This document shows positions 1 through 12,076 of a stretch of DNA of 64,000 bases, piece after piece (position 1 is the first letter of the stretch; the number at the start of each line of letters is the position of its first letter). Below the pieces are notes generated by a model, which had not been told where the DNA came from, made no database searches, and worked only from the letters and a program-made list of their open reading frames with translations. Position numbers and translations under genes: made by a program. Origin of the DNA: Circinella umbellata (taxonomy: Eukaryota; Mucoromycota; Mucoromycetes; Mucorales; Lichtheimiaceae); assembly GCA_025093555.1 (NCBI GenBank), contig JAIWNF010000002.1:558001-622000 (forward strand), given 5' to 3'.

Positions 1-874
1 CGATATCTATTTTTATAAAAGTGCATAAATAAACAAATATTTATTACTAGTATAATAAAAGAAGTAAGTTTACCTGCGTTACTCACGCGCCAGCGCATTT
101 GATCCATATAGCGACCAGGTGGAGAATTGGCATGGATAAGATTGGGATATCGAATAGTATTAAGATATAGACTGTCCATAGAAGTTGGTTGCCAGGTGTC
201 ATCTTGCATATAACAAGTATCATAAGTTGCCATTGCGCAGGTTGTAAATCGTGCTAAACTACCAAGACGCTCGTTTCTTTCATCATAGATTTCAATATTA
301 ACATAGCGTGCTTGACTTGCATCAAGATTGAGTTCCTATCAATAGTTTTTCGTTTGAGTTAAGTCCTTGTATTTTCTATTAACCCTATCCTTTCTCATTT
401 GATTTGTATTTTCATAACTCTTATTTTTTTTACCTCAATGGAAAGTGATGGTGAGCTCATTGGATTATGAATATAAATTTCCTTAATAAAAGGATAGTCG
501 AGCAAATGGTTAACAACATTCAAGACATCGTTAGCATTTGTTGAAACTCTATAGATAATGGCAGTAACTGGTTTTAAATCTTCTTCCTGGTATAATGCAT
601 CAGGGGTAAACGAGGATGCTGCGAATGCACTTGTTTTCTTGTCTTCATCGTGAAGTTCCAAAGGCCATGATGGCCAATCGATGCGATAGGGGGTTGGAGC
701 TGTCGTTGAATCCAGATTTCGGTCCTTTTTAGTAGAACGTAAAAATAGAATCAACGCAATGATGAGCGAGATAATTATTATGCGTTTTCGAGTTATTTGT
801 ACAGCCCATGATCTTGAGGTTCGACCATTCATAGACGATGCATCTCGACGAAAAAGTGGAAGTTGTTTACTCAT
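1..874 (-). CDS. Type II membrane glycosyltransferase-like protein (3' part outside window)
   Basis: The ATG is at 874. Exon 1 (874-434) and exon 2 (335-74) are joined by an intron with a GTAAAA donor and a TAG acceptor; phase is kept, and a further GTAAAC donor at 73 shows that the gene runs off the left edge. Seen: a short basic cytoplasmic tail, one hydrophobic segment at about residues 30-46, a proline/serine stem, then a domain starting with VTAIIYRVSTN and containing YPFIKEIYIHN. Exon 2 carries CYMQDDTW, which resembles the CYFQDDxW acidic motif of a fungal family of Golgi glycosyltransferase-like proteins. Known of such topology: type II Golgi transferases using nucleotide sugars. The donor and acceptor sugars cannot be inferred. 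It is divergent from the alkyltransferase gene, with 316 bp between start codons. Confidence 0.6.
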
Positions 875-1190
875 ATATAATAAATATATATAAAAATATT
901 AAATTGTCCACCCCTCTTTTTGCTTCCTCCGAGTTTGTTTGTGTTCTGAAAAGAGTTTAAAGAAGAAAAAAAATAATTATTTGGAAATAAATGAAAAAAT
1001 GTGGGTTTGTGAAACGTCGTACAAGAAGATTTTCCTACAGTCGTCTTTTTTTTTTTTTGCTGTCCTATTACAGGTTTTTTTTTTTGTTTCATGACAGCCA
1101 GACAATAATAAAAAGCTCAACCGCCGCAGCATTTTCTCTTTTCTTTTTCTCACAAAAACATAACCTGGCCAAAAACATTAACCACACATC
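875..1190. promoter_or_regulatory. Shared divergent upstream region
   Basis: This 316-bp gap separates the start codons of two divergent genes, so both promoters must lie in it or overlap the neighbours. It holds long A and T tracts (for example the T run at about 1037-1048) and no convincing coding frame. TATA-like AT runs lie immediately before the leftward start. No specific factor site is claimed. Confidence 0.4.
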
Positions 1191-1957
1191 ATGGTGGAAT
1201 TACGAACTCGTACTCAAAAGACTATTACAAAAACACCTACAAAATCAACAAAGCCAACAAAGTCGCGTTCAACCAAAAAATTACTTCAAACTTTTGTTGC
1301 CAAAGATGATAATGTTGAATGTAAAGCTTTCATTCATTTATTTGTGAGCGAGATTGTTCAAATAAAACTTACTGCTTTCTTGTTATTTAGTAATGATCCC
1401 TTTTCCAAAAACAGAACAAGAAAAGAGAGAATACATCAATCCAAAGACAACGCGACCGTTGACTGCTTTTCAATACAAAGTGTATGATCTTTGTTCCCAG
1501 GTAATTATAATTAGTATGTCATTTAGCAATAGGAATAAGCATTACCAAAAGAAAGGTTCCTGCATATTAAGCATAAGCTACATAATAGATTCCTCGCGGT
1601 CAAGTCTCTACTTATAAGGCTATAAGTGATGCACTCAATGGTGGCCCGCGTGCTGGTAATGATAAACCATTGTCGTATTCATCATGTAATCCAAACGGAA
1701 GCTAATTTGCAACTTTATATATTATAGTTGGGCAAGCTTTACGTATCAATCCATTCTGCCCACTACCAATTCCGTGTCACCGAGTCATTGCTAGCGATAT
1801 GTCAATTGGAGGATTTAGTGGTGGTTGGGGCGATTGTCAATTTGTTGCTGATAAGAAAGCTAAACTAGCCAAAGAAGGATGTAAATTCAATGATCACTAT
1901 CAATTTGAATCCAATATTGATGGTAAAAAGGTTATTTTTACTGATTTTAAGGTGTGA
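1191..1957 (+). CDS. O6-alkylguanine DNA alkyltransferase (MGMT/Ogt family)
   Basis: Four exons, 1191-1320, 1391-1500, 1589-1655 and 1728-1957, give 178 residues with all junctions in phase. Residues 1-45 are a basic S/T/K/P-rich tail that may be nuclear targeting. The alkyltransferase domain follows: FQYKVYDLCSQ, then the helix-turn-helix part IPRGQVSTYKAISDAL, the arginine-finger region VGQALRINPF and the active-site motif PCHRV with the acceptor cysteine at about residue 119, followed by GGFSGG and KLAKEG. The family transfers an alkyl group from O6-alkylguanine to that cysteine in a single-turnover suicide reaction. Length and order match eukaryotic MGMT catalytic domains. The 3' end carries repeated AATAAA-like signals around 2109-2124, convergent with the next gene. 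Confidence 0.93.
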
Positions 1958-2235
1958 AGGAGAAGAGATGACATAGTATGATATTTGGTTATTATTATTA
2001 GTATGTAGTATTATTATTATTAATGATGCTGTCAGTGTTGTTATATATAATATTAATATATGATATGAATCTTATGTTTTTTTTTATGTTATATCAATGC
2101 TTATATCAAATAAATAAATAAATAGGCAAAATTTGTTACTAATTGAAGTTCCAAAAAAAATAAGAAGAAAGAATAGAAAACTAACAAATGGGAGAATAAA
2201 AAAGAGGAACTTAATAAATAAGCAAAAAAAAGGAT

Positions 2236-4574
2236 TTAGACGGCAGAAGAAGCGGATGCAAAAGAGGCATTATCACTGTCATCATCATACTCGTTATTAT
2301 GACCACTAACTGATTGCTTTTGTTTTCGCAACTCTTCAATTTCCGATATACAATTATGAGATTTGAATAAGATATGATTCTCCAAGCTATACTTGCTTTT
2401 AGCCTTGCTTCCAGCGCCTACATTGTATTGATTCTTGTCATTTGCTTTCAACACGAATTGGATTTCTTGTTCAGCAGCATCATAATTGTTCTCCATGATG
2501 AACATACGGGCATTTTCATATCGTGCAAAATAATAAACGTAATGATCATATACAACATCTTTGGCAGCATTAAAAACAACTTGCATAGATTTTTGATGAA
2601 TAGTACGTAATTTTTCCATATCCTTAGGATCATCCACCTTGAGAAGCAATTGACGGGCCATGATGGCGCGGAGATAGTTACCCAAACAAAGGTCATCAGC
2701 ATAGTTTGGATGTGTTGTACAAAGTTGTGCTAACTCAGTATCAAGACGCTCAATATTGATCCATAATTGCTGTATGGGAATATAATCACATGCGCCAAAT
2801 GCATTAGCAATTTCAAGGTCTGCGAACATCAGCATATTATCCTGTTCTACAAATTTGCGTGCCTTGCGTGCAACGAATTTCTAATTGGAAAAAATATATA
2901 CGGGTAAAATAGCGGCCGGGAACTGTGTGAATAACTAAACCCATTGACTATTGCATTCAAATATAGCTCTCCGTTTTTATCTCTTTTTTTTATTTCTCAC
3001 TCTTATTATTTGCATTCCCAACTATCATTTTCCAAAAAGAACCCCTAAATAATAAAATGCTTTACCTCCAAAGGAATAGATTTACCAGCAATCTTTTGTC
3101 TCAAGCTTGGCACTTTTTTCAGCAGATAAGCGGCTTGGGTTATGAGAGTACTTTGCTTCTTTTTATCTTGCTCGTGTTTTGCCAACGTGTATAATGTAAT
3201 ACCTTTGAAATATGCATATACTGCCTTGGACCAATTACTCTCTTTGTAAAGTATTTCATAAATATCTGTTGCTGTCTTCCAGTCCCGCTGCAAGATGCTA
3301 ATTAAACCACGTTCCCAATAACAAATGTGTTGCAATTGTGCCCATTCTTTTTGTGTTTCGATCGCTCGAATATATTTAGCATTGGCTTGGTCCAATTTTC
3401 GTTCACTAAATAATTGACGACCATGAAAATATAGGAAAAATACACCATTAGGATACAAGTCGAGATTGTATCGTAAAATTGTTCGACCGAGTTCTTCATC
3501 CACATGTGACATAGGTATCAATTTGGATATTACAATATGATCACAAATAAGTGCCATATCACAAAATTGTCGTCGTAATCCTTCTTCTGGACCTTGTCGT
3601 TCCACCATAATGCCGGTTTCTTTATATTTGTCCCAACCACCACTAGATTTAAGCAATTCAAGACCATGTGTACGTTGACCGGAAAAACCAATGAATTGGA
3701 CTAATCTCATGACGGTTTTGGGAAGCATGGATAACATCAAGTTAAAGCAGCCCATACCGAATTTGACACCTGAAGTAAAATGGGCATCCAACGGTTCGGT
3801 TGTGGTGTCAATAAACTTTTCCAATACAGTATAAGTCATATAACTTTGACGAACATTAAGACCTTCACGTAAAAAAGATACTAAACTTTCATCGTGAATG
3901 ATGCAAATCATAGCTTTGAGTAAATATGCTTCTGCATGAACAAGTTCCTAACAGATATAAATATTATGACTGTTAGTAAAGTGATCCTCTACCATTAATA
4001 TACATCCCTTTACTTTTCTACTGAACTCTCAAAAACATATGTATATACATACAGCATGACGATAAAGTGGGCGCATTTTTTGCAATCGATCAACACTTAG
4101 GCCATTCTTCACCCAACCTTCCAGGAACCATAATGCCCCATGAGCCTTTCGCATAATATTGGTCGAAAGTTGTACAGTATGTCTTAGTGCCTCGATAGCA
4201 ACTTGAAAATCGGCCTGTTCAAATGTCATCATACTCTTCAGCGTTAAAAGAACCGATTTGCCCAATGCATAATACATGGATGTTTTGCATAACTGTGGTT
4301 CTAGAATAGCTTCAGCTTCTTGAATACGAGAATCCAAAAATAAGTCAAGAGCTCGGCGAGCACTTAACATATCTTCAAACATTTTCTTCTCTTCTTTTTC
4401 TTCTCCTTCGTTGGTGATGAGTGAAGCTTGAGATGTTGCTGATTCTGAAGCAGTGGTTGATAATGAAGGACGTTTCTGTTGTTTGAATTTATTATTGTCA
4501 TTAATGGTGCTCGACTTGGTAGTTAACGAGCTTGTTGAAGGACTGGGTTTTGCGCCGAACGAAAGTATTGGCAT
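2236..4574 (-). CDS. Iml2/TTC39-family TPR protein (DUF3808)
   Basis: Three exons, 4574-4053, 3947-3066 and 2880-2236, give about 682 residues. The ATG at 4574 is used because the codon three positions upstream is TTG. An S/T-rich N-terminus of about 55 residues precedes the core, which has ARRALDLFLDSRIQEAEAIL, then helical repeats (MRKAHGALWFLEGW, FALAQ-like TPR pairs, LDQANAKYIRAIETQ, HICYWERGL, WKTATDIYEILYKESNWSKA) typical of the family. Known: yeast Iml2 is linked to lipid-droplet, mitochondrial and inclusion-body proteostasis, while animal TTC39 is a poorly characterised paralogue group. The C-terminus ends in a low-complexity D/S/A tail. It is convergent with the alkyltransferase gene. 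Family assignment is firm; the cellular role is inference. Confidence 0.85.
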
Positions 4575-5323
4575 TTTCAAATAAATAAAAAGGTGAGAAT
4601 AAAAGCAAAAACAAAAAAAAAGGAAAAGAAAAAGGAAAAGAATGATGGCTTCATGCTCATTACTTTCTTTTTTTATATTATTATAATTATTATTTCGTCA
4701 CAGAAAGTTCACACGTCTATTTTTATAGTGGTCAAGGCACAAAATCATTAAAACACACATTTTGCGGACTTCCCAAATTAGTCAAGAGAACAAAGAAATG
4801 AACGTGTCAGTACTTGCTTTTTTTGTTCGAATTTAGACATTTATAATTAAAAAAAAAGCTAATAATCAATGTGTTACAAGGAAACTTTTTCTACTGCTTT
4901 TACTCTATATGGATGTGAATATGATAATACTGACATTTGATACTAGAAAAAGCTTCTTTTGCTTCCCTTTATTTAATAAACCAACGATGCAATATCGTTA
5001 GGAGCAAAAAAAAAAAAAATACATGTTCTAAAAGAAGATAGAATAAAGTTCGTCAACATATTTTTCCTTTATTTGACATTTTCAGGTTTTTAGATGTGGT
5101 ACACTTATGGAAGTTGCTATGGGAACAAACGCCTGAATCTCTCAGCAACGGGGATCTACTTTTTTATAGTGATACCTAAGATGTTTGAGTCCGTATCTAA
5201 AAATAAGGCAAATCAGCGCGTTCAGGGTTGACTTGGCATAAATAGCAAAAGTTGGAGTCCGCCGAAGGCCTGAATTTCGTCGCGTTTTCCCTACATTCTA
5301 CAATTATTATCAAGCGACTTACC
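4575..5323. other. Divergent intergenic region upstream of dTMP kinase
   Basis: About 750 bp between two divergent start codons. The leftward half is A/T homopolymer-rich. The 110 bp before the kinase start is more GC-rich and contains two CGCGTT cores, one at about 5217-5222 and one at 5281-5286, the second continuing as TTTCCC. These resemble MluI-box (MBF-type) elements used for G1/S genes in fungi. No coding sequence or RNA gene is evident. Confidence 0.4.
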
Positions 5324-6325
5324 ATGCGCGGCTTATTCCTTGTTGTTGAAGGATGCGATCGAGCAGGAAAATCTACACAATGCGAACGTCTTTTACAGCG
5401 ATTTAAAAGTCAAGGGCGTGATGCTCAATTAATAAAGTTTCCAGGTAACATTTACATCTATAGAATATATGCGTATATATATTGTGTGTGTGCGTGTGTG
5501 TTCAAATGAAGCTTTATTTTTCAAACGAAGATCGCCCCTTATCATTTATCTTTTTTTATAGATCGCACTACACAAACAGGTCAGATGATTGATGGTTATT
5601 TAAAACAAACACAGCAACTTGATGATCATGCCATTCATTTACTATTTTCTGCTAATCGATGGGAGGCCATGTAAGGCTTATAATAATTAATTATTTATAA
5701 TTTTATTTTGAAACAGCTAAAGTAATTAGAAACTGGCGTTTTATTTTTAGGGACTTGATAGCTACAAAATTGAAAGCAGGCACCACACTTATTGTTGATA
5801 GATATGCATTTTCTGGTGTTGCATTTTCAGCAGCCAAGGTATATAAACAAATAGAGGAAAAGAGAAGGAAGAAATTATGTGAAATTAATTTACAAATATG
5901 CGCATATTTATTAGGGACTCGATTTGGAATGGTGTAAACATCCAGATGTTGGGCTGCTGATCCCTGACAAGGTCTTATTTTTGGATTTGCCTATAGAAAA
6001 GGCTGAGCAACGTGGTGGATTTGGGGTTGAACGATATGAAACACGAGATTTACAAATTAAAGTGCGAGATTTGTTTATGAAACTAAAAGAAGATAGTTGG
6101 AAGGTAACCCTTTATGGTTCTTTTTTCTAGAGGATGACCAAAACTTTGTACTCTCATCTTTTATGTACTACTCTTGAAGAGATTAGGGCTAAAAAACAAA
6201 CAAATGATTTTTATTAGGTTATCGATGCGGATCAAACAATGGATACGATTCATGAGAATATGTGGAATACTGTAAATGCTCTAAAACCTAATAGTGAAGA
6301 ACCTCGGTTTGGATTATGGAAGTAG
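5324..6325 (+). CDS. CDC8: Thymidylate (dTMP) kinase
   Basis: Five exons, 5324-5444, 5562-5670, 5751-5838, 5915-6103 and 6218-6325, give 204 residues, close to the usual 205-215. An in-frame codon upstream at 5252 is TTG, so ATG 5324 is chosen. The P-loop EGCDRAGKST lies at residues 9-18, and the DRYAFSGVAFSAAKG substrate and lid motif begins at D93-R94-Y95. PDKVLFLDLP and RGGFGVERYE match the LID region of eukaryotic enzymes. It phosphorylates dTMP to dTDP with ATP, the last specific step of dTTP synthesis. CGCGTT elements just upstream fit S-phase regulation, but that is inference. Confidence 0.95.
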
Positions 6326-6836
6326 AAATAAATATATAAAAACTATATCTTTTAAGAAAGAAAGGGAGAGGGGGGAAATGAGTAAAAAAAATGAGATGAG
6401 AATGTTTGTTACTTCAAATTTAATATGATATTTGTTGTTATTACATTTTTTAAATGCCACGATCTTATTTGTTTGATTTCCGAGGCATCATTGTGTAATA
6501 CGGAACGATGTGTGAGTGTGTGAACTATACAATAAACTGGATTTGATGATAGCCTGTCATTTTAATCCAATGACTTCCCCCGTTTGGATGAGTATAAGAG
6601 ATGGCGTTATGGCCGGAGTCTAACCTGCATATGCTACACTTAACCTTTGTAACAACACTATTTTATGCATGCGAGGAGAAAAGAGCAGTGTTTTAACAAT
6701 GTAATGTTTTTCACATCTCTTTCTTTTTTGCTTTTTCTTTTTTACTCATATTCGCATCCGGCTCTTCTTGCTATTACCATTTTCGTTCTCACTATATTTC
6801 CTGTATATAAGCATTTATTGCCGTATCGTAATTTAA
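6326..6836. other. Intergenic spacer between tandem genes
   Basis: About 510 bp containing the 3' end of the kinase gene (AATAAA-like signal at about 6327-6332) and the promoter of the dynein gene. A hydrophobic open frame at 6665-6856 ends just inside the next gene and looks like a T-rich leader, not a gene. Confidence 0.4.
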
Positions 6837-9348
6837 ATGATGATAGACGGCAATGACAATATGTGGTCTGCTATATTGAAAACAGCTTCTTTATCCAAGC
6901 GAATACATACAAAGAATGTACTTTTGTTAGGTTCGGAAACAATAACAACATCAATAGTTTTAAAGGTTTGAATATGTTACTCATATTATTTTCTCCTTTT
7001 TTAACTCTATATTTATACGTCAAAAGGGGATTCATGTTCCGGAAAATCGACACTAGCACATTACCTCAAGCATCAACCAAATATTGAAGTGGATAATAAA
7101 AATGAGCATTCTGATAATGAGCCATCACAACAACACAAAGAAGCTTGTTTTATCCGTACAGTTGCCAGTGGTGGTTATGTCAAAGCTGTCAAACAAGATC
7201 TGGATCCCGAGACAACAAAAATGCTTGGTGTAGGGTATACCTCAGCCCTTGTCCATAATCAAAATAACGAAGGTATTACGCTGTTAATAGATTGTCACTT
7301 TCATTTAAATTATTACATTCGACACGCATACCGGTGACGTACGAGGTGTCTGTTGTGCGAATATATGTATTAGCGCAGCTTCTATAACTTATGTATATAT
7401 ATAGCCATTTTACGCCTTGGGATTTATCAACTCGACAATAAACAGCTGTTTTCACTACTGGATCCAGTATTAACAGATGATAATTTATTCGGGATTATTG
7501 TTTTGGATTGGACAAAACCTTGGACATTTCTTGAATCGTTAGAACTTTGGTTATCAGTATTAAAACGATGGTCGACAAAAGTCGTTACTAATGAATCAAA
7601 AGCTAGAGGTTAGAACTAGTTTATAATTGTGAATGTCATTCAGATATCAGAGAGAAAGCTTAATACACGCATATTATTTTTACTAACGACAGCAAACTAT
7701 GTTATTTTACTGTAGTGGAAGAATATATGCGAGAATATAAATGTCAATTAAGTGATAACAGCACCAATAACAGCGACCATGAAGTGGTTGCTGAGGAAGT
7801 GCATGGGACTTTTACAGTAAATCTCGGAATTCCGATTGCTGTGGTGTGCTGCAAGGTAAATAAAGGACTACTCTTTTTCTTATATATTATTATTGTTTCA
7901 TGATTGGTTTTTATATTTTCTTGTTTGTTTGAGTTACATTACAATGTTATCTTACATTGCAAAAAAAAAACATTATTATATTGGTATCATAGAGCGATGC
8001 TCAAAAAATGCTTGAAGAAGAATACGGATATGATGAAGCACAGTTAGACTATATCCAACAAACACTCCGATGCATCTGCATGAAATGTAATTGTATACTA
8101 CAAAAATAAGATATGAATAAGCTTTCTTTTATTAATTTTTTTTCCTTTACGTATACACTATATTGAAATATACATTGTGCATATACATACGAATAATATA
8201 TACATCGACAACATGGTAATGATTATAAAGATGGTGCAGCACTCTTTTACACATCGACTTTTCATCCATCTACATTTAATAATCTACGAGAATATATTGC
8301 ACATCGAAGTGATTCAACCATACCATCAACATTTCAACCTCAACATGTAGAATCTACACGTGTATTAATACCTGCAGGATGGGACACATTGGAAAAAATT
8401 AAAGCATTAGAGGAAAACTCTCAATGTAAAGTGGAGAAAGAATGGAATGACATTATACAAAATCAACCGGGAGGTGGAATCACCACAGGACTCTCGATCT
8501 ATCGCGAAGCTATACCGGAACCAGGATATGAAAACCAATGTCAAGGATCACATCCCACTGTAACTAGTGAGGATGAACAAGTGCTTTATGCACGTTATTT
8601 TCAACAATCATCCATTGTACAACCACCGTTACCACCTCCCCTTTCAACGACTTTCTTACGAGAATTAGAACATTGTAAAGCATCAATATCTATTTCTCCG
8701 CCAAAAGATACTCATAAAGTAAGTTATTATTATGACAACGACCATTATTTAGAAAGTGGGGTAGTAATAATCAGCTTGAAGTTTTCTCTAACATATGTAT
8801 ACGCATAAAAAAGAAGTATACATCATTACCTTTATTGCCAACTACGCATCACATAGAAACAGCGACTGCAACTGCTGCTACTACTGGAGCAATCTCACCA
8901 CCTGCTGTTTCCTTATATACCACCAGTACAACAGCTACCACTTCTGTAAATACAATCTCCTCTTCTCTATCAACAACTGCTAACTCCAGAAACAACATTA
9001 ATCTTACTTCTATGGTAAAAAGAATAGCTTTTTATTATAATTTGATACCCATTGATAACATTGATAGTAACAAGATTCTATTCTTTTTATTACCCTTAGA
9101 CTGCTGGTTTTTCTTCTACGACCAACACTTCTTCTACTTATAATAATAAAATAGGAGTAACAGCATCGCCATCCTCGGAAATTCTTAGCCAATTTTTCCA
9201 AAAACTGTTGTATAAAAATGTGGAACAAACTCCATCTTCGACAGGCAATGGTGATAGTGATGGGGCTGCTAAAGATAGCATATCACACTCTTCTACGGTA
9301 GACAGCAGTATGCATAATAGTCGTCCACCGTGTGTAAATACTACATAA
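6837..9348 (+). CDS. Cytoplasmic dynein light intermediate chain
   Basis: Eight exons: 6837-6930, 7027-7272, 7405-7608, 7716-7855, 7993-8086, 8231-8718, 8817-9014 and 9100-9348, about 570 residues. The start is the first ATG after an in-frame TAA at 6834. MWSAIL and NVLLLGDSCSGKST (P-loop from residue 32, split by intron 1) open the Ras-like domain. IIVLDWTKPWTFLESLELW, VVCCKSDAQ, DYIQQTLR and KYGAALFYTS match the conserved DLIC core in order. The C-terminal half is S/T-rich and low-complexity, ending near SEILSQFFQKLL, which resembles the short adaptor-binding helix of DLICs. Known role: links the dynein heavy chain to cargo adaptors. The first donor (TTAG/GTTCGG) is weak, but it is the only one found that restores the P-loop. 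Confidence 0.9.
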
Positions 9349-11362
9349 AATCTTCTCATATTTGGTAATAATTTTACTATTATTAACTTCCTCTTTTTTC
9401 TTTACACAAAAGCAGTCTACCCGGATCTGTATTATTATTATTACTATTATTATTACTCTTTTTTTTTTTGGCTCCCCCCTACACAACAAAATAGCTTTCT
9501 CATCATCAATTAGCAACATCATAAACATGAACAATAAAAATTACCAAATTAGGAATTAAATTATGTCTTAGGGTCACGTATCCTAACAACAGTTTCTTAT
9601 TCTCCTTATTGTTACAATTATCATTGTAGATAGAAAACCGGTTATATTACCGTCGTATGAGGTAAATTAGTGAATTAACAATAGAATGAACCCTTTTTTT
9701 CTTCTTTATCAGTGTTTTTGTGTTACTTTTGTTAACTCGCATATACAGAATATTGCATAATTATGTATATACATATGACGATTTACCATTTACATAACAA
9801 AATAGGGCTTTTCATTTTATGCAGTAAATCCTTTTTGTTTTATTGTTTTCCGGTTATGACTGGGGATAATAAAAAAGAACTTATTCCTCATCATGCTTGT
9901 TTTTCTCTACTAATTATGTAGTATCGCCAAAATTGTACGCATCAATTTCAGTCAATTTTAACCTTTATTGTAATTGCTATTTACACAACAACCAACAAAT
10001 TTAATGTCTTTATTAAATTGATTTACGTAACAATAATTGAAAATACACCCTGCTCATCATGTGGAAGATGATACTAATGATAAAGTTTATCGAACAGCTT
10101 AGTTATTTATTCTACTCTCCCGATACAAATAAACAACTCAATCTGATGGTCTAATAATAATTAATAAAAGATCATATGAATCACACATTGGCTCCTGTCC
10201 GTGGGCTCTTATTAAACTTGATGATTATGAAAAGCGGAATCAAAAAATAAAGGTCGAATGACAAGCGGAGATAAACCCCCTTTTCATATACAAAAGAATC
10301 AAGGATCAATTATGTGCGATAGATAGACATCACTTGACCGTTTCATCGTTTCCTTTTTGTTCATAATTTTTTTGTTGCTGTTTGTATATTTTGCGAAGCA
10401 ACAATGTGCCTCATTATAAACAAGATGTTATATTTATATAATTATTCTCATAGCTGTTGTATATAACTATTTTAAATCTCGGTTGTTCTTGGTTTCTTGT
10501 TACCATTTCATTTGCAAAAGTCAACTGAGTTTTCTTTATTGTGATGAAAAGGCGTAATACTTTTTTTATAAAACCAGAAGGAACAGTATTATATAGATCA
10601 TCATCAAAAAGTAATCACAAGAACAAACTCTACTTTTTTTTCTTGTGTATCTTTCACCTTTTAAAGTTGAACGGTTGTCGGGGTGATAAAAAAAATTAAG
10701 GGGGTTCGTGGTAGAAAGGAGCAAAGCTTAAAGGGGGCGAGAAAGACCTTTTTTTTAGAGAGAAAAAAAGTTCTATATGGATAAATGATGCATCCTATAT
10801 TCAATATATACAACAACAAAATAATAACTACAAAGTGCTTCGAAAAACAACTAAAAAAAATTACTTGACGCGCTAATGGAGATACCAATGGACGATGCAT
10901 CATCCTGCAGCACTTTGCATGTTAACAAAACATATATCCATATATACAAGAAAAATAAAAATATTATTATAAGCAAAGATCGGCGACATTCTAATCATCA
11001 TCATCATCATCCTAATCATTTACCATAATTATTATTATTATCAAACAAATGTCAAACACTTTTTTTTTAATAATAATAATTAGATTGTTTCTTTTTTATT
11101 TGATTAATAAACCAAATAATAAATTATTATTAAACTTGTTCGTCATAATTTTATCGTCTGATATATGCATACAATATATAACAGCAACCATTATAAATCA
11201 TTCACTCCTTCAATAATAATAATAGTATTAATATCATTACTCTTGATTAAAAAAATTGCCAGGTTGTTTTATCCTTTTTTACGCCGCCGAAACTTTTAAT
11301 TTACTCTTTTCTCTCACTCTCTGTCTCTCTCTCACCAATCCATCAATCCATCAATTCAAATA

Positions 11363-11436
11363 ATAATTCACACCCCCTCTCGAAATCCTCCCCCTTTCAA
11401 ATCCCCTGAAGAGAGAGGGGGTTGTGCGTGAATTAG
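11363..11436. repeat. Imperfect inverted repeat, hairpin-capable
   Basis: The left arm (about 11363-11382, containing AATTCACACCCCCTCTC) pairs with the right arm (about 11409-11435, containing GAGAGGGGGTTGTGCGTGAAT) across a loop of about 25 nt. Pairing is interrupted by a small bulge. It lies about 1.9 kb upstream of the APSES start codon and directly before a short open frame with a good start context. Confidence 0.5.
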
Positions 11437-11453
11437 AAGACAGGGGGGAGACC

Positions 11454-11594
11454 ATGAAAACATTTCAGCTGAAAGAGATTACCGAAAGAAATTTTGATAC
11501 ACCAAAAAAAAATTATAATGAAACGATCACGGGCTTTTCTTGTGTTCCGAAGGTTATAGACTATGACAGCCGCATACTTGAATTGGGAAATTGA
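11454..11594 (+). CDS. Short open frame (46 aa), possible upstream ORF or micropeptide
   Basis: ATG at 11454 in context ACCATGA (A at -3), ending TGA at 11592-11594. The predicted peptide begins MKTFQLKEITERNF and is polar and not low-complexity, unlike most chance frames in this AT-rich gap, and local GC is higher than the surroundings. No family is recognised. It could be an upstream ORF in the APSES leader, an unrelated micropeptide gene, or chance. It sits 18 nt after the inverted repeat. Confidence 0.25.
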   Translation: MKTFQLKEITERNFDTPKKNYNETITGFSCVPKVIDYDSRILELGN

Positions 11595-12055
11595 TCAATT
11601 GCCCGGGTTGAGGTCTCGTGAACTTTTTTTTTTATTTACACTTAAGACTTAGTGGCACTTTTTTGCTTCAAATATTTTTGTTGTTTTGTTGTTCGAGGCA
11701 CATTTTGTTTTGGGGGTGATTAGAGAAGAGGGGAAATGTTGATATAGTATTATTATTATTATTACGAGAACATTCAAAAATAATAATAATCAAATAATAT
11801 TGATAAAATAATAATAATAAACAACAAATTATAAAGAGAGAAAGTTCGATTGAGCGGAATTGTTGTGTTGTTCTAAAGACGATGACGGAAAGTGGTTTTT
11901 TTTTTTGTTTTAGTTTATATTTCAATTCTTTCCGCCCATCCAAAATGCCCATAGATGGAAACAATGAAATAGGAGTTAAAAGATATCATATTACAGTGAG
12001 AAGTTATAAAAAAAAAGTTAAGAAAGAAAAAAAAATGTAAAGGGCGGCAAAATTT

Positions 12056-12076
12056 GGGGGTGAGGGGGGTGAGGGG
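12056..12076 (+). other. G-run cluster with quadruplex potential
   Basis: Three G-runs of 5, 6 and 4 residues separated by TGA; the 6-G run can supply two tracts, so four G3 tracts with short loops are available. It is about 1.3 kb upstream of the APSES start codon on the coding strand. Folding is a prediction only. Confidence 0.4.

Noticed and set aside
991..1347. Open frame of about 118 codons on the + strand
   Set aside because: It is F/L/S-rich because of T-runs, overlaps the true alkyltransferase exon 1 in another frame, and has no family resemblance.
6665..6856. Hydrophobic 63-codon frame before the dynein gene
   Set aside because: It ends inside dynein exon 1 in another frame and is explained by a T-rich promoter or leader.
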